Assembly: GCA_963678675.1 (NCBI GenBank)
Contig: OY783193.1
Coordinates: 29,172,016-29,236,015 of the forward strand
Direction of reading: 5' to 3'
Length of the DNA: 64,000 nucleotides
Source: Xiphydria camelus
Lineage: Eukaryota; Arthropoda; Insecta; Hymenoptera; Xiphydriidae
The notes under the pieces are model-generated. The model was not told the origin of the DNA, ran no database searches, and worked only from the letters and a program-made list of their open reading frames with translations. A program made the translations under genes and the position numbers. Below, piece after piece: positions 33,575 through 44,942 of this stretch (the first letter of the stretch is position 1; the number at the start of each line of letters is the position of its first letter).

Positions 33575-34150
33575 ATCTGAATTTCACCCGCGGAGTTAAT
33601 TTTATAAATAATTTAAATAAAATCCTTTTCGGAGTGAATTTCACTCCGGACGGGATTACATTAATTAAAAATCATCCACTCCGCATTCACTCCGCAAATC
33701 ATTCCGCACTCAACTCCAGATTTTTTATAAATAATTTAAATAAAATCCTTTTCGGAGTGAATTTCACTCCGGACGGGATTAAATTAATTAAAAATCATCC
33801 ACTCCGCATTCACTCCGCAAATCATTCCGCATTTAACTCCAGATTTTTTATAAATAATTTAAATAAAATCTTTTCGGAGTGAATTTCACTCCGGGCGGGA
33901 TTAAATTAATTAAAAATCATCCACTCCGCATTTACTCCGCAAATCATTCCGCATTTAACCCGATTTTTTACAGTGTACGCAACACTACACTATCAAAAAA
34001 ATCAGTAGTTAAATGCGGAGTGATTTGCGGAGTGAATGCGGAGTGTGGATGATTTTTAATTACTTTAATCCCGTCCGGAGTGAAATTCACTCCGAAAAAG
34101 ATTTTATTTCAATTATTTATAAAATTAACTCCGCGGATGAAATTCAGATA
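33575..34150. repeat. three tandem 124-bp units plus one inverted unit
   Basis: Units beginning ATAAATAATTTAAATAAAAT start at about 33603, 33727 and 33851. An inverted unit occupies about 34005-34150, so the outermost TTCACCCGCGGAGTTAATTT at 33580 is matched by its complement at the right end. Each unit contains several GGAGTGAAT / ATTCACTCC motifs, making it internally palindromic. It is best read as a foldback MITE whose left arm was amplified. Confidence 0.8.
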
Positions 34151-34998
34151 GGAATCGTTCACAAAATATTAAATTATAATACAAATAATACAATTAAATT
34201 ATTATTTTCATTATTACTTTAGTACTAATAATAATATTTTAAAAATAAATAATATTTTAAAAATATTACAGTATTATTATTACTATTATTATTACTATTA
34301 TTTCATAAAAATATTACTCGTAAAAATATTATTTGCATGACCGTTGTCAAGATTAATGTGAATCATACGACAGTTTTGAGTTCAATGAATTTCTTGTCAT
34401 TGAAAATAAAGAGTTTTATTTTTGAATTTGATAAGCCTAATAATTTATCGTTACTAACTCGACATTAGTATCTATAGGTATGTTAAATGATCAATTAGGT
34501 ATTGATACCATGTGTATATGATACTTTAATTTTTCAACTATGTAACATAGTGAATTTTAATTTATTACACTCTGTTATTATTTGCAATTTTCCAGAAAAG
34601 AATTTTTTTGTCAAATACAAATTTATTTCAAGGTTAAGCATTGTATTGAAATGTTTTTGTGAATTTTATTGTATTTAATTGATAATGTGAATTTTTGAAA
34701 GATGAAATGAAATGAATGAAATTCAAGGGTTACTACATTTTATAGCGGTAAAAATCGAATGTCCAAACTAATTTAGGACTGCTATTCTATTGAAAAACAA
34801 TGAGCGGATAAACCCTCCTCGCATTTGGGCCGTAGACCAGTGTGTTGGAGAAATGCGACACTCCACGGGACCTTTTCAGCCATAAATTAGATCCGAAAAA
34901 GTTCGAGATTCCTGGCCGGGACCAGGACCGACCACTTGAGTTTCCTCGGTTTCGATGGGCTTTGAAGCATTGCACCGGAGAGGTCTGCCTGCACAGGT
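34151..34998. other. AT-rich spacer, no gene seen
   Basis: An ATTATTATTACTATT-type low-complexity run (34200-34300) is followed by AT-rich unique-looking sequence. I see no feature beyond simple sequence. Confidence 0.5.
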
Positions 34999-35062
34999 TA
35001 CTTATACAGATAAACCTGAGTGTACATGTAGTCACATGTACACTCAGATTTGCCTGTATAAG
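34999..35062. repeat. short hairpin
   Basis: ACTTATACAG...CTGAGTGTACATGT and its complement form an imperfect 30-bp stem with a very short loop. No pol III or protein context is visible. Confidence 0.55.
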
Positions 35063-35597
35063 CGACCGGCGCAGTCTTCTTTCGCACCACCCAGGGTACG
35101 CAGCTCACTTCACCCACGCTGTTCACCTCACTCTGAGTCACCGCACGTCACACTGCGTCTCAACGTTCGCTTGGCCTAATTCTCGCGGTCCCTCGCGCGC
35201 TGTCGCGTTATCGCCGAGGAAGAAAGTGATTCGATAAGTAGTGTAAGCGTTCACCGGTGTCGTTTTGTGATAGGTGACCGAAACGAGTGCACGAGGAGGG
35301 GATGAACTGCTCGTTCGATCAAGAACAACTAGGATAATTATGTGTCATCTAGTAGAACTATAATAAAACGTATCAATTTGCAGCGCCCGATCGCGATTCG
35401 TTATTTACAAATAGTATTTATGCTAATTCTTCTATCTTTCAGGTGCACGACTTTATACGGAAACACTGATACCAATACATTTTGCTGTATTTATAATAAA
35501 AGAGGTTAATATGAGAGTTCTGTCATGTTTTTACAGTGCGGTACAGTAATTTTTCTGTTGAAAATATTAATAGCGTTAACGTTAATAATTATTCTGT

Positions 35598-35704
35598 ATG
35601 AATCTATAAGCTCTATGAGCTACTGCATTCTATAAAGTCACATAAGAAAGCCGTGTGACTTTATAGAATGTAGCACCTCATAGAGCTTACAGCTTCATAC
35701 AGAA
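35598..35704. repeat. hairpin MITE (TTCTATAAAGTCACA family), copy 1
   Basis: Arms of about 48 bp including CATTCTATAAAGTCACA and outer TCTATAAGCTCTATGAG. A second, shorter member is at about 48335-48400. Confidence 0.65.
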
Positions 35705-35785
35705 TAGAGTCATAAATCGCGATACTCTCTATCCCGGGTAGAAATCTGTCCAGGTTGTGCAAGGTTGAACTTTGTTACAAAGTAC

Positions 35786-36450
35786 GTTTTTGTCACCTAG
35801 TGTCAAAAACCTCAGTTTTTCGATCGTCCTCGACGCTTGTGAAATCGTGTTTCACGCACTGAAGCTACTCAGTATGTGAACAACCTGCGCAGTGCGTGAA
35901 AGTACCTGCGCAGTGCGTGAACACTTTTTTCTGCACTGGAGAAATAGTTGTGAAGTTAGCAGTCAGTGAATCCAACTGAATGTCCAACACTGCGCATGCG
36001 CCGAGAGACTACACAGTTGACAGAAAGCCGGTACACATAACCTCAAAACGGTGAAACAGAAAGCCAGTACACAAAACCACAAAACGGTGAATTGTAGTTT
36101 TATAGTGTGAAATAAATAAAAACTCGTGACAATGGATCCCGTTTTTATTCAACAATGGAACCAGTGTTGGTTGACACGTTATTGCTTATCTGTGTCCAAC
36201 TATGAATTTGTTGATTTTTTTTATTGTCGGAAAAATGCATATTTAATTTTTTTTTTGATATTGATAAAAGTTTATAATTTTACTCTAACTTTCAATGTGT
36301 TAATTTTTTTCTTTCTTTTCTTTAAAAAATATGTTTTATGATCTTTCTTTTTGGGGGGGCTCCGCCCCCCCAACCCCCCTCCGTACCGCCACCCCGAACC
36401 CCGTCCGCGCCCACGCTCCAACCTCGGTTTTGACACTTTGGTGACAAAAA
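35786..36450. mobile_element. inverted-repeat element, TTTTTGTCACC ends, copy 1
   Basis: The left end TTTTTGTCACCTAGTGTCAAA is matched in complement at 36427-36450. The interior has repeated TTTCACGCACTG-type and GCGCAGTGCGTGAA motifs, and a G/C block GGGGGGGCTCCGCCCCCCC at 36352-36370. The same ends and the sequence just beyond (GTGTGATTGCCG) recur at 41188-41480. Confidence 0.6.
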
Positions 36451-38346
36451 GTCAAATTCGATATTCGTGCGTTTCGTGCCGTTTTTAACTCGTGTGATTG
36501 CCGCACTCGCTTCACTCGTGCGGCAAACTTCACACTCGTTAAAAACATGCGCTTCACGCACTCGTATCGAAAATAACTATTTGCAAGGTTACGCTGCAAG
36601 GTTAAAACAGGGTTGCTGCAAGCCTGTCTGTTCCTTGCATAGCCGAAACTGACCACTGCCCTGTACCGTTAGCCTGTTTCAAGCTTGCAATAACAGAGAG
36701 ATACCAGGTTCGCGCGACAAGGTGAAAACAAGGCGAAAACAAGGTTGTGCCGGCAGCTTAGCGAGTCAGTGCCGCCTCTAAATGTTGAGACGTCTTCATG
36801 CTTAGCGCCCTTTTCTAGTGTCGGCGCCCCATGGCTAGTGCGCCTTCGTGCGTGGCACGAAATGGCCCCTCGTTAGACACGGCCCTGCGCTTAGCGAATA
36901 GATATCATAAAAATCCGCGGCGTGGCGTGCGTATCGCCTCAGCTGTCAGAGCCCTTAGATTGAGGTTAGCATCAGTGGCGATCAGTTCGGTTCACGCGTG
37001 TTTTTTTGGTTAAGAAGCCGTCAGTGTTTAATGTTAACGTGCAAACGTTTCTTTAGTGCACATCGAGTGTAAACGTTTTTTTAGTGCACGTTGAGTGTAA
37101 ACGTGGGTTATTTGTGTCCAGCCTCACTTTCTTAAATGTGTTCAAACAAATTTCAAAAGGATCCCTCTAGAAAAAAACGAATTGTTTAGATAACCATATA
37201 TTAACTGTCGATGCTATGCGACTCTGTTTCCGGGCGATCGGCTCGGCGGCGCCGGTCGGAAGTCGAAGGACGGAGACGAGCGAACGCGACCTTCGGGTCG
37301 GCTCGGTGTACGATGGCGCTGGCTCGATGGTACCGATGCGACCTCCTGGTCGGCTCGAGGGCGCTGGCGCAGCGATGCTGGCTCGGTGATAGAAGGGCGA
37401 AGACTGCTCCCCCCGAGCTGGTCGAGCCGTCTCTTATGCGCTAGCTCGTTCCTAGCGCCGAGCCAATCACAGCGCTCCCTGCTGGGGTGCACCGTTGGCC
37501 GGTACGGTCGGCTGTGAGTCATCGGATGATGACCTGTCCGCGTCCCGTAGCTCCTGAGGTATTTCCGTCCGGCTAGCGCCTAACGGTACCGGTCAGGTAG
37601 CGCTGCGCTCGACGCGAGTGTTCGTGCCGTGGCGTAGCCGCCACATAACCATAACGAATTTGCGTACTGCATCACGCAAATGGTTAAGAATCGCGTGGAC
37701 ACGAATGACCCACGTTTACACGGAATGGGTTAAAACATTCGGGGGAAGATCTTCGGAATAAGGACCTACGAGCAGAAAATAAATATTATCCAGCTTCTCC
37801 TGCATAGAAGGGTAAGTATTAATAGCTAATTTCATGAAATTATTTGCAAAAAGCAGATAGATGAATAAGTTTCTTTATTATCTCATATGCTTGTCTTTCA
37901 TACAGTTGCAGATCCAGCGTTATCGATGCAGCCAGAATGGAAAAATTGCCCGGAGGAGGTACGCGAGGTTCAGGAAGGCCAGATATTCCATCGACTCGGA
38001 GGCGAAGGAACATGGAAAGGAGACCGCAGGCACTGGTCAGTGTAGCAACTCAGCTATCGAGTAAGTAATGTCCCTGAGATTAATAGTAGGCAGTATTATA
38101 TCGAATTCGTATTCCTTATAAGGAGTATTATATCAAATTCGTATTTCAGATCAGAGGAAGGGGCATGAGACCTGGTGCCCCTCAGGCTACGTCATAGAAC
38201 CATGCAGAGTAATCCAGTCGTCACTGAAGATTTGACTCCACATCTCCCGAAGAAGTAATATTATCTTAAGAATCTATGAGATTTTAGACTAAATTGGTAG
38301 AATACTTTTCCGTACATTATATTTCGCTGTACAAGAGAGGTATAGG
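36451..38346. other. no gene established; one exon-like block
   Basis: GC-rich sequence with many overlapping short frames, none recognised. At 37905-38062 a stretch preceded by TTGTCTTTCATACAG and followed by GTAAGTAATG looks like an internal exon and is open in more than one frame. Without a protein match I do not call it a gene. Confidence 0.3.
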
Positions 38347-38619
38347 TATTCAATTTCGATTGTTTAATAATATATGTGGTTAATTTAACTTAACTTTCAT
38401 TAGGTAATAATCAGGCCAAAAAAGCAACAAAAATCACAACACGTCTGACGCTTCGATTCCTCTCCGAACCCTCTCCGGAGACACAATGAAGGATTCATTC
38501 GAAAAAGAACCGAAACGTCAGACGTGCAGTGATTTTTGTTGTTTTTTGGCCTGATTATTACCTAATAAAAGTTAAGTTAAATTAATCTCATATATTATTA
38601 AACAATCGAAATTGAATAA
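38347..38619. mobile_element. 273-bp palindromic MITE
   Basis: The arms start ATTCAATTTCGATTGTTTAA and include GGTAATAATCAGGCC and ACGTCTGACG, with a short centre at about 38470. Symmetry is imperfect near the ends. Confidence 0.75.
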
Positions 38620-39334
38620 GTCACCCGTCAAATTGACGGGGTTCCGTAAACCTAGTGATAGTAAATTAGGAATAATAAAATTTTACTCGTCTTAGTATTA
38701 TACATTATTTTTCTAAATTTGTAATGCTATCGCTATATATTGTAACCCAATTTTAATTATCAATAAAATATAAAAATTTAATTCTGACCTCAAATGTTCT
38801 TCATTACCGACTCATTACCGACAACGCAACCTTGTCCCAAGCGCCATAGTCTACCTTGAAACAAGCTTGCATAGCATACTGTCAGAACATTGAAACGCGT
38901 AAAGGTTACCGCACACTAGGGCGTCGCGTCGCGGCGCGTCAAAATACCGACTGGATAAAATACATACAAATAAATGTACTACCGCACACTAGAGCGGCGC
39001 GGCATGGCGCGTCGCGTCGCGTCAGGGGGGCGGGGTTCTTGCCCAGAGCGGCGCTTCGCGTCGTGTCGCGTCAAAATACCGACTGGATAAAATACATACA
39101 AATGAATGTACTACCGCACACTAGAGCGGCGCGGCGCGTCGCGTCGCGTCGAGGACGGGGATTCTTCCCTTCGAATCCTTGGCGTCAAACGACGCGTCCC
39201 GACGGGACGGTCATAAAGACGGGTCGTCTTTGTCCGTCACACAATAGACGAAATTCGGAATATCGATTCTTACCACTCACTATCATCGCGATCAAAATAC
39301 CTCATGGTTAATATCGCGACTAGACGGGCGAATC

Positions 39335-39480
39335 TTCCAAGACTGGCGCGTTTCTTTATTGATAGGATGGATCCACATTCTCTTCTTTCTATTTCTCTCT
39401 GACATCAATGCTACCATAAAAGCAATTTCCTCATTAAAACTACTGCTGCCGTCGTAGATCTTGTTGCACTGCTAGATACC
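39335..39480 (-). pseudogene. PIF/Harbinger transposase N-terminal fragment (left arm)
   Basis: Inverted copy of the coding remnant in the right arm, nearly identical. It shows GATGGATCCACATTCTCTTC (complement of the WIHP region) and GAATCTTCCAAGACTGGCGC. It has one or two differences from the right copy (GAATC against GAATT). Confidence 0.55.
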
Positions 39481-39614
39481 GTCTGATTATAATATATTTT
39501 ATAAAATTTACGGACATTCAAGTCCGAATCTGTCGGTTGCCGCCGGAAAAGTGGGCGATGCCACCATCCATCGCGAAGCGTCACCGAGCCGTGACGTAAA
39601 ATTTACGGACATTC

Positions 39615-39780
39615 AGGTAAAGGTTACCGCACACTTGGGCGTCGCGGCGCGTCGCGTCGCGTCGGGGCGCGTCGGGTCGCGTCGGGTCGCGTTGGGGTGC
39701 ATCTAAGCCCGGCGATTATTACCTGAATGTCCATAAATTTTACGACATGCCCGGCGATGCTCGGCGATTCTTACCTGAAT
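39615..39780. repeat. Harbinger-type end with unoccupied target
   Basis: AGGTTACCGCACACTTGGGC ... GTTGGGGTGCATCTAAGCCC ... TACGACATGCCCGGCGATGC. The reverse complement of this sequence is found at 40493-40562 and 46949-47014, separated exactly at TTA by the 6.4-kb insertion. This copy has a single TAA (39704-39706) at the corresponding point. Confidence 0.85.
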
Positions 39781-39806
39781 GTCAGTAAATTTTACGTCAC
39801 GGCTCG

Positions 39807-40082
39807 GTGACGCTCCGCGATGGATGGTGGCATCGCCCACTTTTCCGGCGGCAACCGACAGATTCGGACTTGAATGTCCGTAAATTTTATAAAATATATT
39901 ATAATCAGACGGTATCTAGCAGTGCAACAAGATGTATGACGGCAGCAGTAGTTCTAATGAGGAAATTTGCTTTTATGATAGCATTGATGTCAGAAAGAAA
40001 TAGAAAGAAGAGAACGTGGATCCATCCTATCAATAAAAAACGCGCCAGTCTTGGAGAATTCGCTCGTCTAGTCGCGATATAA
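39807..40082 (+). pseudogene. PIF/Harbinger transposase N-terminal fragment (right arm)
   Basis: The last third of this 91-codon frame reads SERNRKKRTWIHPINKKRAS then LGEFARLV. Basic residues followed by W-[IV]-H-P-[IN]-N and GEF is the conserved start of many animal Harbinger transposases. The catalytic DDE part is absent. The same segment occurs in inverted form in the left arm at about 39335-39480. It is a remnant showing the likely origin of the element, not an active gene. Confidence 0.6.
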
Positions 40083-40699
40083 ACCACGAGGTATTTCGAT
40101 CGCGATGATAGTGAGTGGTAAGAATCGATATTCCGAATTTCGTCTATTGTGTGACGGACAAAGACGACCCGTCTTTATGACCGTCCCGTCGGGACGCGTC
40201 GTTTGACGCCAAGGATTCGAAGGGAAGAATCCCCGTCCTCGACGCGACGCGCCGCGCCGCGCCGCGCCGCTCTAGTGTGCGGTAGTACATTCATTTGTAT
40301 GTATTTTATCCAGTCGGTATTTTGACGCGACGCGACGCGAAGAGCCGCTCTGGGCAAGAACCCCGTCCCTGACGCGACGCGACGCGCCGCGCCGCGCCGC
40401 TCTAGTGTGCGGTAGTACATTTATTTGTATGTATTTTATCCCAGTCGGTATTTTGACGCGCCGCGACGCGACGCCCTAGTGTGCGGTAACCTTAAGAATC
40501 GCCGAGCATCGCTGGGCATGTCGTAAAATTTATGGACATTCAGGTAATAATCGCCGGGCTTAAGGCGCGTCCTGACTGAGTCGACACCCGAGTCGAAATT
40601 TTAGTCTTCAAACGGTCATCGGAGTCGTCGATCGCGCCGGTCATTCCATTGTGTTTCCAAACACAATAGGAAACCGACGTCGATCGCATCGTAAAGGTA

Positions 40700-40900
40700 A
40701 GTCTATACCGGGATACAAAAATGTTGGCAACACGATAATCCGGTGTTGGCAACACGATAATCCGGTGTTGTCAACATGTATCCCGCCGACTTGCAACTCG
40801 CCGACGGATACTCGGCAACAGCCACTATCCGAATGTAGGTACAAACCGGGATACAAAATGTTGGCAACATGTTGGCAACACGAGTATCCCGTCGACTAGC
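40700..40900 (+). repeat. TGTTGGCAACA repeat block 1
   Basis: Several copies of GATACAAAATGTTGGCAACA with ACGAGTATCCCG or ACGATAATCCGG spacers. The motif TGTTGGCAACA is nearly self-complementary. A related block in reverse orientation is at 42215-42395. Confidence 0.7.
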
Positions 40901-41029
40901 GACAATTTAATTGCTACTCGTAAACTGCGGGCGGCATGACATCAAAGAAAGCTGTTGCCTGTGTTGCTTGTATCCGAGTTTCCCATTTGAAATGGGAAAC
41001 ATCGGAAACATTGCTCTCTCTGGACTAGA

Positions 41030-41105
41030 ACCTACCTACCTACCTACCTACCTAGCTACCTACCTACCTACCTACCTACCTACCTACCTACCTATCTACA
41101 TACGA
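41030..41105 (+). repeat. (CTAC)n microsatellite
   Basis: Sixteen or so CTAC units, with single variants (CTAG, CTAT). Confidence 0.9.
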
Positions 41106-41187
41106 TAATGTTCCGTCGCACGAGGGACAGAATTTCAGAAGGTCGATTGAAACCTTTTAATAGTATCGATCATAAATAACATATATT

Positions 41188-41347
41188 TTTGTCACTCAGT
41201 GTCAAATACTCGGTTTCATGGGCGTCCTCGACGCATGTGAAATCATCTTTCACGCACCAATTCGTGAAAAGTTGCGCGGTGCGTGAAATAACCTTCGCAG
41301 TGCGTGAAATCGTCAATCTCGTGTTTGACACTTAGTGACAAAAAATA
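41188..41347. mobile_element. inverted-repeat element, TTTTTGTCACT ends, copy 2
   Basis: TTTTTGTCACTCAGTGTCAAA at the left and TTTGACACTTAGTGACAAAAA at the right. The interior repeats TTTCACGCACC and GTGCGTGAAA. It is a short relative of 35786-36450. Confidence 0.7.
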
Positions 41348-42214
41348 GAATTCGTTATTCGGTTGTTTCGCGCCGTTCTAACGAGTGTGATTGCCGTACT
41401 CGCTTCGCTCGTGCGGCAAACTTCACTCTCGTTAGAAACAGCGCTTCACGCCCTAATAACGAAAATAACTATTCTTGCATAAATTTTTCATTGAATGCCA
41501 CATTATACGGGCCGCACAGTGTTCACATGGCAGATCGGACGGCGTATCGTATTTCTCATTTTACAAAGCAGTACTCTCTCACTACATGTGTATGTTCTTT
41601 CTAGATTGAAAAGAAAAAGGCACGTAATTATTTCTCTCGGCAGAGGCACTCTCCCGATGCGTAATTTCGCGCATCCGGCTGCCAAGTGGCACGTGCGAAT
41701 ATCAAGCCACGTTTAGGCTTCTGTCGGTAAATTTGAGCCGCGTCAAAGGAGCTTCGAAATATAGCGGTATCTATTACCGCGGGAACTGTAGAAAATGACT
41801 CATTCTGACCTGTCCCATATCGCCCGCCTCGCCGGGGGTATGTTTCGGCGAATCTAGGCTACCTGAAGGGTTAATTGCCGGACGAGTCGTAATGAACCCC
41901 TTACCACAAAAAATACCCATTGTAATAGATACCGCTATATACTTTGAATATTAAATCAGCTTTGTAAAGGGGAGAAATGAATTCAATACATGACTGATGC
42001 AGTTGATGGCCAATTAGGGAACACTTAATGACAAGTAACTCCGCCATTAAATTGTCACCATAGCTTGTCCCGTTTTGTAAAAACTGTCGCTGCCTCCACC
42101 TTCTTTTTCGCTTCTGGGAGGCTATTATGATGAAAGCAGGACTAACACCAGCATCAATAGACGGTTCCATTTTTTAACATCAAGACTCCGTTTCGTTTGA
42201 ACGCTAAACTGGTT

Positions 42215-42395
42215 CTGATCGCATGTATCCGGATACAAGTCGATGTATCCAACAGTATGTTGCCAACAGCGACATCGTGTTGGCAACACTCAATGTTGAT
42301 GTTGCCAACAGCGATGTTGATGTTGCCAACAGCGATGTTGCCAACAGCCATAAACGTGTTGCCAACATTTTGTATCCCGGTCTAAACGTACCTTA
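42215..42395 (-). repeat. TGTTGGCAACA repeat block 2, with 15-bp minisatellite
   Basis: ATGTTGCCAACAGCG repeats with small spacers (about 42253-42350), ending CCAACATTTTGTATCCCGGT, which complements the start of the block at 40700. The two blocks could be the ends of one nested element. Confidence 0.7.
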
Positions 42396-42714
42396 AGGGT
42401 AATCGTTTAGGCGTTCTAGTACTGAATCCCAACTCCAGCCAAAAAGGGTAACGTTGAAATTCCGAGAACCGCTTATGCTAGTATCGAAGGAGTAACTAGT
42501 ACTGAATCCCCACTCCAGCCGAAATAAGACATACAATTTTCCAACGGCACACTCGTGGACTTAGAATATTTCTAACAGCTCAATCGTGGACTTAGAAAAT
42601 TTTTTCCGCTTGACTGCATGCCGCTGCGCATGCGTCCCAGTCGGTTCGCGCATAGACGCTGTGCACTTTAGTGGCAAGGGTAAGCATTAAAAACGTTACA
42701 TTTTCTACACGGTA
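42396..42714. repeat. short direct repeats, otherwise nothing
   Basis: TAGTACTGAATCCCAACTCCAG at about 42417 recurs at about 42497, and ACTCGTGGACTTAGAA is repeated at about 42551 and 42582 in varied form. No gene is seen. Confidence 0.5.
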
Positions 42715-42925
42715 CACCCGGGGATACGGTATCTGTCGCTGGTGACTTTTTTAAACGTTATTTTTAAACGTACTAACCAATGAATAATTAATTCTCATGC
42801 GCTCATTAGCTACGGTGGCGTCTACTCTCGTTAATGAAAGCATGAGGATTATTAATTATTGGTTAGTACGTTTAAAAATAACGTTTAAAAAAAGTCACCA
42901 GCGACAGATACCGTGGCCCCGGGTG
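42715..42925. mobile_element. palindromic MITE with TA target, family M, copy 2
   Basis: The ends are CACCCGGGGATACGG, flanked by TA (42713-42714 and 42926-42927). It is colinear with 29142-29353. Confidence 0.8.
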
Positions 42926-43750
42926 TACATAGGGAAAGTTAATATTTTGTGAGAATTAGTAACACATCCTATAAAAGAAAGGTTGTTTTTCATTATGCCG
43001 AAGTCGAGACAATCGTATTGCATAGTGGGGTGGAAAAATCGCCCTGAAAAAGAAGAAGTATATGGCATACTTTCAAATCTACTTTATATTTTGATTTAAA
43101 ATTTGGTCAAGAACAAAGATGCGTCATTTTTGATTCGTGAGCGTGGGGCTCGGGAAACCGTTAGCAACGGTACCTTCGCCCTTTGGACACAGACTCGGCC
43201 AGCTCCAGCGTAATTGGCTGTTCCACCGACCCTCCTCTAATTAGCAAATGAGGGTGCATAGCGTTACCCACGCTATCCCCTCCGTCGACCAAATGTCGCC
43301 ACGTTCCGAACTTTTACAGTTATATGTATAGAAGAAGCCGAGGGACTCGCGTCGTCTTTTCTTAGCTTGTCTTGTGATTATCAACTATCAACGTGTCTTG
43401 TATCTCATCAACTTGAATATATTTATAACAGTTTTATAGTGAGTGCAGTGTCCAGTTTAATCGAACTTGATCTTTCGTTACACGTTTCCGTACCTTTGAA
43501 GCAGAGTGGTTTAGCGCTCCACAGGGACGAACCCCGCCATTTACGGCCGACCTGGACCGGAAAAGTAAGTAGAATCATTTTTACGTATATTGATATTATT
43601 TTTATAAATATTCTGGTACATGTTGCACTATCATGTACGTTGTGCCCCGATAATATAACCTTAAAATTATTTGACGCTTTCTTGAATAGGCTAGGCAAGT
43701 ATCTCAAATTATTGACGCGCACGCGACCTCGTGGATAGTCCATGAAACCT
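42926..43750 (+). other. no gene established; short THAP-like start and exon-like donor
   Basis: ATG at 42993 opens MPKSRQSYCIVGWKNRPEKE, loosely like the start of a THAP zinc finger, but the second cysteine is missing and a stop follows after 35 codons. At about 43567 a GTAAGTAG donor follows a stretch open from 43367. The block 43139-43567 has promoter/LTR-like features (a TATATGTATA near 43319), but no partner LTR is in the window. Confidence 0.3.
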
Positions 43751-43847
43751 TGGGGTGATAAGTGACCAATCAGGATCAAGTATTCCGTTGTCTGTAACCC
43801 ACCACAACGGAATACTTGATCCTGATTGGTCACTTATCACCCCAAAG
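43751..43847. repeat. hairpin H2 of the CAACGGAATACTT family
   Basis: Arms TGGGGTGATAAGTGACCAAT plus the core CAGGATCAAGTATTCCGTTG, then a 15-bp loop (TCTGTAACCCACCA-like). The outer parts of the arms are unlike H1 and H3. Confidence 0.8.
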
Positions 43848-43970
43848 TTACGAACTGCGACCACCTCGTGGCGCCACTAGAGATACTTGCTTAGCCTATA
43901 GACCTTTTCATTCTGAGTGGAAGTAACTAGCGCGCCTCATGTGTAATTAAAAAGCCTAGTGCTAACTTTA

Positions 43971-44130
43971 AGGGCGGGTTGTAACGACTTGGTTCAGAGC
44001 CGGTTCAGCTTGAACCGCCGTTCTTGGTATATTTTGCGTCACACATAATATCATACATTTTTATGTAAACTGAGTTCAAACGTGGTTCAAGCTAGAACTG
44101 AGTTTAAACCAAGTCGTTACAACCCGCCCT
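43971..44130. mobile_element. 160-bp MITE with 24-bp perfect inverted ends
   Basis: AGGGCGGGTTGTAACGACTT (extended by GGTT) at 43971-43994 and its perfect complement at 44107-44130. An inner GGTTCAAGCT / AGCTTGAACC pair is also present. The target duplication is not clear. Confidence 0.8.
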
Positions 44131-44214
44131 AAAAGTTTCGAACAGTTTTTTATTCGCAATATATTCCTACAGTCTAAAACTAGTGCAGTTAATCTAGACA
44201 TTGCATATATGGTG

Positions 44215-44497
44215 TACAGTATGTCCGCGATCAAACAGACCATACCAAATTGCGAGTTTTGCATGAGCACCCCTGTGGGTCTCCTCGTCCAACAGAATCA
44301 CCAGAGAAGCGTGAATACGCATGCGTAGTCATCCGAAACCGATGTGAACTTTCTGACGACGCCAACACCCGCGAATGACTACGCATGCTCATTCACGCTT
44401 CTCCGGTGATTCTATTGGACGAGGAGACCCACGGGGGTGCTCATGCAAAACTCGCAATTTTGCTATGGTCTGTTTGATCGCGGACATACGGTACAAG
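44215..44497. mobile_element. 283-bp palindromic MITE
   Basis: Arms of about 115 bp starting GTATGTCCGCGATCAAACAG and including TTTTGCATGAGCACCCC and CACGCTTCTC. The centre near 44350 is unpaired. Confidence 0.8.
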
Positions 44498-44499
44498 AA

Positions 44500-44942
44500 G
44501 TTGGGCTTCAGGGCATGAAAAATACACCAATCGATAGCTGGAGGTTCCAATATTAACATATCAAAATATATCATTTGTCAATTCCCGGGAAAATTTATAA
44601 TTAATTAAAAACTATCGAAGTTCTGGCCCTAAGCCACTTTAATCATTAATTTCTCCTATATTATTTACTCAATCAAACAAATGCAGCTACAAATTTGTAG
44701 CGGAAAAAGTTTACTATAAAATTGATGCGAGAACCGACATGACAGAATGCACGGTTAATTTCTAATAATTTTTTTATGTAATTTCTGAGCATTTTTCGTC
44801 AAGCAATCAGCTATTCCCATGGCAACCACAACCACGACGGCGACGACAAGGACGAGGATGACGGCGACGAGGACGGCGACTACGAGGATGGCGACGGCGA
44901 CGACGACGACGACGCAACGTATTGAACGGAGAGGAGAGTAAA
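44500..44942. repeat. AT-rich spacer and GAC/GGCGAC microsatellite
   Basis: Nothing recognised to about 44815, then an imperfect trinucleotide run of GACGGCGACGACAAGGAC type to about 44925. The run produces a valine-rich frame on the minus strand that is not a gene. Confidence 0.7.

Larger units (their letters stand above)
38903..40492. mobile_element. 1.59-kb foldback of PIF/Harbinger type
   Basis: Terminal repeats AGGTTACCGCACACTAGGGC, flanked by TAA on each side (38900-38902, 40493-40495). Each arm has two GTACTACCGCACACTAGAGC subterminal copies and dense GCGTCGCGTC-type repeats. Each arm also has a segment encoding RKKRTWIHPIN, resembling the N-terminus of Harbinger transposases. The arms run to about 39610 and 39780; between them is a second unit (39615-39775) that starts with the same AGGTTACCGCACACTTGGGC end. 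Confidence 0.8.

Noticed and set aside
33575..34150. CRISPR-like array of regularly spaced repeats
   Set aside because: The whole 124-bp unit repeats, including what would be the spacer, and the genome is eukaryotic.
35786..36450. Host CpG-rich promoter around the G/C run at 36352-36420
   Set aside because: The block lies inside a repeat with matching inverted ends and has no nearby coding exon.
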